Shown here: piece by piece, positions 19,976 to 23,341 of the stretch
How the letters are laid out: every line of letters starts with the position of its first letter
Position numbering within the stretch: the stretch's first letter is position 1
Assembly: GCA_002286855.1 (NCBI GenBank)
Contig: NRSV01000156.1
Span: 3,221 to 26,561 of the forward strand
Direction: 5' to 3'
DNA from: Bipolaris cookei
Taxonomy: Eukaryota; Ascomycota; Dothideomycetes; Pleosporales; Pleosporaceae
DNA: 23,341 bases
The notes under the pieces: generated by a model
Told to the model about the DNA's origin: nothing
Databases searched by the model: none
The model's input: the letters and a program-made list of their open reading frames with translations, nothing else
Translations under genes and position numbers: made by a program

Positions 19976-21143
19976 CTACTCGTCATCGCCAAAGAACACC
20001 TTGATAGGCAGCCAGGCGTCTCCGCAAACCTTGAAGCGCTCAGGCAGCGAGCTAATCTCCCTCATTTCCTCATCGCTCAACTCCCAGCCGTCAAGCTCAA
20101 AGTTGCCCATGATGCGAGATGCTGTGACAGACTTGGGGATGACGCTGGTGCCGCGTTGGAGACCCCACATCAGCAAGACCTGCTGGACAGATTTTCCCTT
20201 GTTCTCAGCAAGCTTCTTGAGCTTTTCATTCTTGTACAGAGGAGAGTCGGTGGAGCCAAGGCATGAGTAGGCGGTGCAGTGGATGCCCTTCTCCTTGCAG
20301 TAGTCAAGGAGCTTGGGTCTGCATCCGTTGTTAGTCTTTGTATCGTTATATGATGTGAGTGAGTCTAGCTTACGAGGGGTTGTTGGGGTGGAGCTCGATC
20401 TGGTTAACAGAAGGCGTGATCTTGAACCGAGAATCGGCAAAGAGCTTCTCGAGATTTTTGATAGCGAAGTTGGAGACACCAATGTTCTTCACGCGGCCAG
20501 ATTCGGGCAGCTTCTGCAACTCAGCCCAGGTGTCCTTGAAGTCCCAGTCGGGGTAGTGCTTCTTCAGGTCATCTGGGTCGGTCGAAGAGGGCCAGTGCTA
20601 TCAGTGTTGTTAGCATGTTTACCTAGCAGAGACGGTAATTGCATAGGAATAAACATACCATAAGGTAGAGATCGACGTAGTCTAGGCCAAGGCTATTCAG
20701 CGAGCTGTTGATGCCTTCTTCGACGCGCTTGTGCCATGGGTTGTCGAGCTTGGTGGTGACCCAGATCTCCTCGCGGGGAACACCAGAGTCCTTGATACCC
20801 TGGCCGACTTCCTTCTCATTGCCGTATGCAAGCGCAGTGTCGATGTGACGGTAGCCGCCCTGGAGAGCAGCCTTGACAGCTTCACGGACCTCACCAGGCT
20901 TTGATTGCCAGGTTCCGAGGCCGACAGCAGGTATCTTTGCGCCAGTGTTGAGCTGCGACCGATTAGCTTCTGTTCAACTGGCACTGGCTGATGCATAGTG
21001 AGAGGTTGAATGATTTCGGCTTCTCGACCCAATTGTAGGACGATTGTGATGTCTTCAGAAGATACATTCTCTGGTATGGCTGATGTGGGGAATATAGATG
21101 CACTTACCGTAAAGCTCTCCTTTGTCCAGTTCTTGGGTGCCAT
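19976..21143 (-). CDS. Aldo-keto reductase, glycerol dehydrogenase (GCY1/GLD) type
   Basis: Four exons on the minus strand: 21143-21108, 20952-20659, 20597-20374 and 20318-19976, with introns of 155, 61 and 55 nt. The product has 298 residues. The short first exon encodes MAPKNWTKESFT. The catalytic tetrad is complete: Asp50 and Tyr55 in GYRHIDTALAYGNE, Lys80 in VTTKLDN and His111 in LYLMHWP. NADPH-binding segments follow (GVSNFAIKNLE, IPKSVTASRIMGNFEL). Enzymes of this type reduce aldehydes or interconvert glycerol and dihydroxyacetone/glyceraldehyde with NADP(H) in the cytosol. The C-terminus AWLPIKVFFGDDE resembles the glycerol dehydrogenase group, but the substrate cannot be read from sequence alone. 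The upstream region carries three STRE motifs, in keeping with stress regulation. Confidence 0.93.
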
Positions 21144-21247
21144 TCTTGCTAGAGTACGTAATATAAGATTGGGAAATGTAAAGTTTGTAGTGTAGGAGGA
21201 ATGGGAATTGAAAGAAAGGAAAATCTTTTGAATAGCGGCGCAAGTGG

Positions 21248-21311
21248 AGGGGCAACGCGTCGTGTAACACCCCTCCTACGTCAGTCTCAACATTCATCCA
21301 CCTTGCAGGGG
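21248..21311. promoter_or_regulatory. Cluster of three STRE (AGGGG/CCCCT) motifs
   Basis: AGGGG occurs at 21248-21252 and 21307-21311, and CCCCT at 21270-21274. All lie 105-170 bases above the aldo-keto reductase start and about 220-280 bases above the divergent FAM192A-like gene. STRE is the site of Msn2/Msn4-type zinc-finger factors, which drive osmotic and oxidative stress genes including glycerol dehydrogenases in yeast. The role here is inferred from motif and context. Confidence 0.45.
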
Positions 21312-21528
21312 CATGTCCCGAGCACAAATAAGCACCGGCATAAATGCTCCACGTATCAGAGTCTGACTTGTCCGCGGATGAAGGTAAACTGGTGGGGAAC
21401 CACTCATTGGCGCTAGTGTGAATGCGGTATCCTTTCCAGCTTTGCTGTCCTAACACCAAATCTGTGGGTTTGAAGCACTACTACGCCGCTTACAACAATC
21501 TGCGCTAGCCATATGCGTGTGAATCGGA

Positions 21529-22242
21529 ATGTCTTCAGGGTTCGTCAGTGGTGGCAATGCCGGGGAGGAAGTGCAACGCGACGATGAGTGGAAAAGGGCG
21601 CAGCAGGAAATTGAAGACGTCAGACGTGCCAAAGCCGAGCTAGCAAAGCAGCATGACGGCAAGAGTCTGTACGAAGTCTTGCAAGCCAACAAAGACAAGA
21701 AGCAAGCCGAGTTTGAGGAAAAAGCACGCTACAAGCTCCATGTCGCCCTTGACGACGAGGAAGCCGACTACCTGGATTCAATTCTTGAGAAGAAGCGCCT
21801 GGAAGAAGCCAACGTCAAGAAAGAAACTGCTGAGCAGCTGGATCTGTTCCGAAGGCAGCGTGAAGAGGCGGAGAGAAAGGCGCGTGGACTTGAAGAGGAG
21901 AGTGTAGAGCCGACACAGGAGTATGGTGCCGAACAGTGGGCAGCTGCTGGAAAGAAGAGGAAGAAAGGGCTTGAAGCCGGACTACTCAAGGGCGTGAAAC
22001 TGAGGAAATCAAGTTCCACCCCAGAGGAGCAGAAGCCTGCTGGAAAATCACAGTCGACGACAGAGACAACCGAGCAAAAAACGACGAACATTTCTTCCCA
22101 GGCGGATACCAAGGTCAATACGACAAGTTTCGCAGAACCAACTGTCGCCAATGTACTGCCCTCAACAAATGCGCCTGTGTCAAAGACAGGAAATGCACTA
22201 TCACTTGGATTAGGCTACACCTCTTCCGATGAGGAGGAATAG
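21529..22242 (+). CDS. Nip30/FAM192A-like nuclear protein
   Basis: A single exon of 237 codons. The N-terminal two-fifths match the Nip30/FAM192A (PIP30) domain: SGFVSGG at the start, then SLYEVLQANKDKKQAEFEEKARYK and LDDEEADYLDSILEKK within a long charged helix (about residues 18-125). A basic patch GKKRKKGLEAGLLKGVKLRK near 141-160 could be a nuclear signal. The rest is Ser/Thr-rich and disordered, ending GLGYTSSDEEE, an acidic stretch that resembles casein kinase 2 sites. The human protein binds the PA28-gamma proteasome activator and is found with spliceosomes; whether either applies in fungi is unknown. The gene is divergent from the reductase, with 385 bases between start codons. Confidence 0.88.
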   Translation: MSSGFVSGGNAGEEVQRDDEWKRAQQEIEDVRRAKAELAKQHDGKSLYEVLQANKDKKQAEFEEKARYKLHVALDDEEADYLDSILEKKRLEEANVKKETAEQLDLFRRQREEAERKARGLEEESVEPTQEYGAEQWAAAGKKRKKGLEAGLLKGVKLRKSSSTPEEQKPAGKSQSTTETTEQKTTNISSQADTKVNTTSFAEPTVANVLPSTNAPVSKTGNALSLGLGYTSSDEEE

Positions 22243-22324
22243 TTTCTCTGTCGGCTGTACTGTAAGTTTGAGCTTTTGACATTAGCAGAACATAGAGCTC
22301 ATTCCAATCGTCCAATTTGGAGTT

Positions 22325-22569
22325 TGTCCGAACCTAAATGAGGCACTGAGTGTATGATCACGTGACTCCAGTTCCCCTCAGATACCTGTGCACGGACCCA
22401 GGAGTACATCAACCCTTTTTCCTTTGAACGTAGAACAGAGATAGCAATGAACCATAGTTACTTGCCACCCCCACCTACCCGCACGCTGTGTACACCATGC
22501 AACTAGCTGTATTGACTTAGACACCTTGTTAACACCAAGCGCTGGCTAGCCAATAGAGTCTATTCAACA
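22325..22569 (+). mobile_element. Solo LTR, copy 2 (245 bp, TSD GAGTT)
   Basis: The same element as at 1049-1304, in the same orientation, with TGTCCGAACC at the start and TATTCAACA at the end. It is flanked by GAGTT at 22320-22324 and 22570-22574, a perfect 5-bp target duplication. By eye it differs from copy 1 at about 15 positions, mostly transitions and mostly in the first 65 bases, and it lacks the 11-bp local duplication. It begins 82 bases after the stop codon of the FAM192A-like gene, so it probably lies in or next to that gene's 3' UTR. Confidence 0.9.
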
Positions 22570-22574
22570 GAGTT

Positions 22575-23181
22575 GCCATATTTCTGATGCTGCACTTTTG
22601 AGAACCATGTAGCTGGTAATGGAGAAGCAAGCCAAGAAGATAGTGTGGTTGTCAAGAAGAACTGGTATCACACACTCACGCCTTCCCAATGCCAGATTGG
22701 GATTGATAAGAATGTGTTTAAATAAAGATGCAGTTGGTTTATCCAAAAACAGCTGCATGGGTAGTAGCCCGGCTAAAGTGCGTGCTTCATATGTATTTCC
22801 ATGACGCTCATGCGGCTCACGGAAACAAAGTTTCTAGGAACGAATGTCCCACTCATGTACTTATGATTAGCCTCTAGTAAATATACTTGGCATTTAGGAA
22901 ATTCACAATCATCTGGCGCGACAGATGTGTTGACTTCGTAACCAATATGAAAAGGGCTGGTGGCGTGTTGATTCCAAGACTTCATGCTGCAGGTCTCTTG
23001 AACACAACAGCCAAAAGCATCCTATCATTCATGATAGTTTAGCTTCTCACTTGGAAGCCCATTTTCTGTTCATCTCTTCCAAATCGTTGTTGCAACAAAT
23101 AGTTCCTTTGTCCAGCCAAGACGCTTTGGCCATGATGTCACGGCAGAGACGGTCTTGGCCGCGCTTATCTAGCATTAGTAG
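22575..23181. other. Gene-poor stretch, nothing recognised
   Basis: About 600 bases of moderately AT-rich sequence. A minus-strand frame of 70 codons with a true ATG lies at 22773-22985 (it contains a run HKYMSGTFVPRNFVSVSRM), but it has no recognisable domain, signal peptide or neighbour to support it. I see no RNA gene and no terminal repeats here. Confidence 0.4.
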
Positions 23182-23183
23182 TA

Positions 23184-23341
23184 ACGTCAAGGATCAGCTA
23201 GTGGGCCACCCCACCAAACCTGACCTAACTCTCTCCACAACCACCACTATGCCGCGACAATAACGCTCTGTACAGACTGCTCGTGAATGTAGAGTTCTTC
23301 TAGCATCTCGTGCGCTTCAAGAGAAATGTATCAAAAGCTTA
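23184..23341 (+). mobile_element. Probable start of a second pogo-type transposon, cut by the window edge
   Basis: ACGTCAAGGATCAGC follows a TA at 23182-23183, resembling in its ACGT start the candidate left end at 3044. After a short leader, the ATG at 23249 opens MPRQ, then a TAA at 23261-23263, then in the same frame RSVQTARECRVLLASRALQ to the edge of the window. That run resembles the first helix of the psq-type DNA-binding domain at the N-terminus of Fot1/pogo transposases. The TAA would fit a CAA changed by RIP. The evidence is short, so this is a tentative call for a broken copy. Confidence 0.4.

Noticed and set aside
3471..22242. The gene block as a functional cluster or undescribed system
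   Set aside because: The genes belong to unrelated conserved housekeeping and regulatory pathways, with separate promoters and mixed strands; nothing links them beyond adjacency.
1049..22569. The two 250-bp repeats as the two LTRs of one large element or a composite transposon
   Set aside because: Each copy has its own perfect and different 5-bp duplication (GTGAC and GAGTT), and the 21 kb between them are ordinary host genes.
22773..22985. 70-codon minus-strand frame as a small gene
   Set aside because: A true ATG and protein-like composition, but no domain, signal peptide or conserved context; kept only as a remark under the gene-poor stretch.
1..23341. tRNA, rRNA or CRISPR-like arrays
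   Set aside because: No B-box-like GGTTCGANNCC with a matching cloverleaf, no rRNA sequence and no regularly spaced repeats were seen by eye; a tRNA scan was not possible.

Overview
The window reads as nuclear DNA of a filamentous ascomycete. The grounds are short spliceosomal introns (about 46-61 nt, with two longer ones), GT...AG ends with CTAAC/CTGAC-like branch sites, and Pezizomycotina-type orthologues of RAD51, NUP120, PHO81/NUC-2 and XAP5. A dothideomycete of the Pleosporales type is my best guess, but it is an inference from gene and transposon style, not from a search. Splice sites and transposon boundaries were worked out by hand.

The left end (1 to about 3470) is a transposon nest. 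It holds two tail-to-tail 3' ends of a LINE-type retrotransposon, a 256-bp solo LTR with a perfect 5-bp target duplication inside the second LINE, a decayed minus-strand coding stretch, a 197-bp hAT-like MITE with perfect terminal repeats and a perfect 8-bp target duplication, and the 5' part of a pogo/Fot1-type transposase that stops almost at the stop codon of the first host gene.

The middle (3471-22242) is a compact block of eight conserved genes: a UBA-domain nuclear-type protein (-), XAP5/FAM50 (+), the SPX-ankyrin-GDPD phosphate regulator PHO81/NUC-2 (+), a UBE2S-like ubiquitin-conjugating enzyme (-), nucleoporin NUP120/Nup160 (-), RAD51 (-), an aldo-keto reductase of the glycerol dehydrogenase type (-), and a Nip30/FAM192A-like protein (+). 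They are separate genes with ordinary intergenic spacing. I see no biosynthetic cluster and no operon-like logic linking them.

The right end (22243-23341) returns to transposons: a second copy of the same solo LTR, in the same orientation and with its own 5-bp target duplication, then unassigned sequence, then what looks like the broken start of another pogo-type transposase cut by the window edge. I did not find an undescribed multi-gene system. The best observations are the exactly delimited solo LTRs and MITE, the transposon truncation at a host stop codon, the E2 gene whose start codon is alone in its first exon, the uORFs ahead of PHO81, and the STRE cluster ahead of the reductase.
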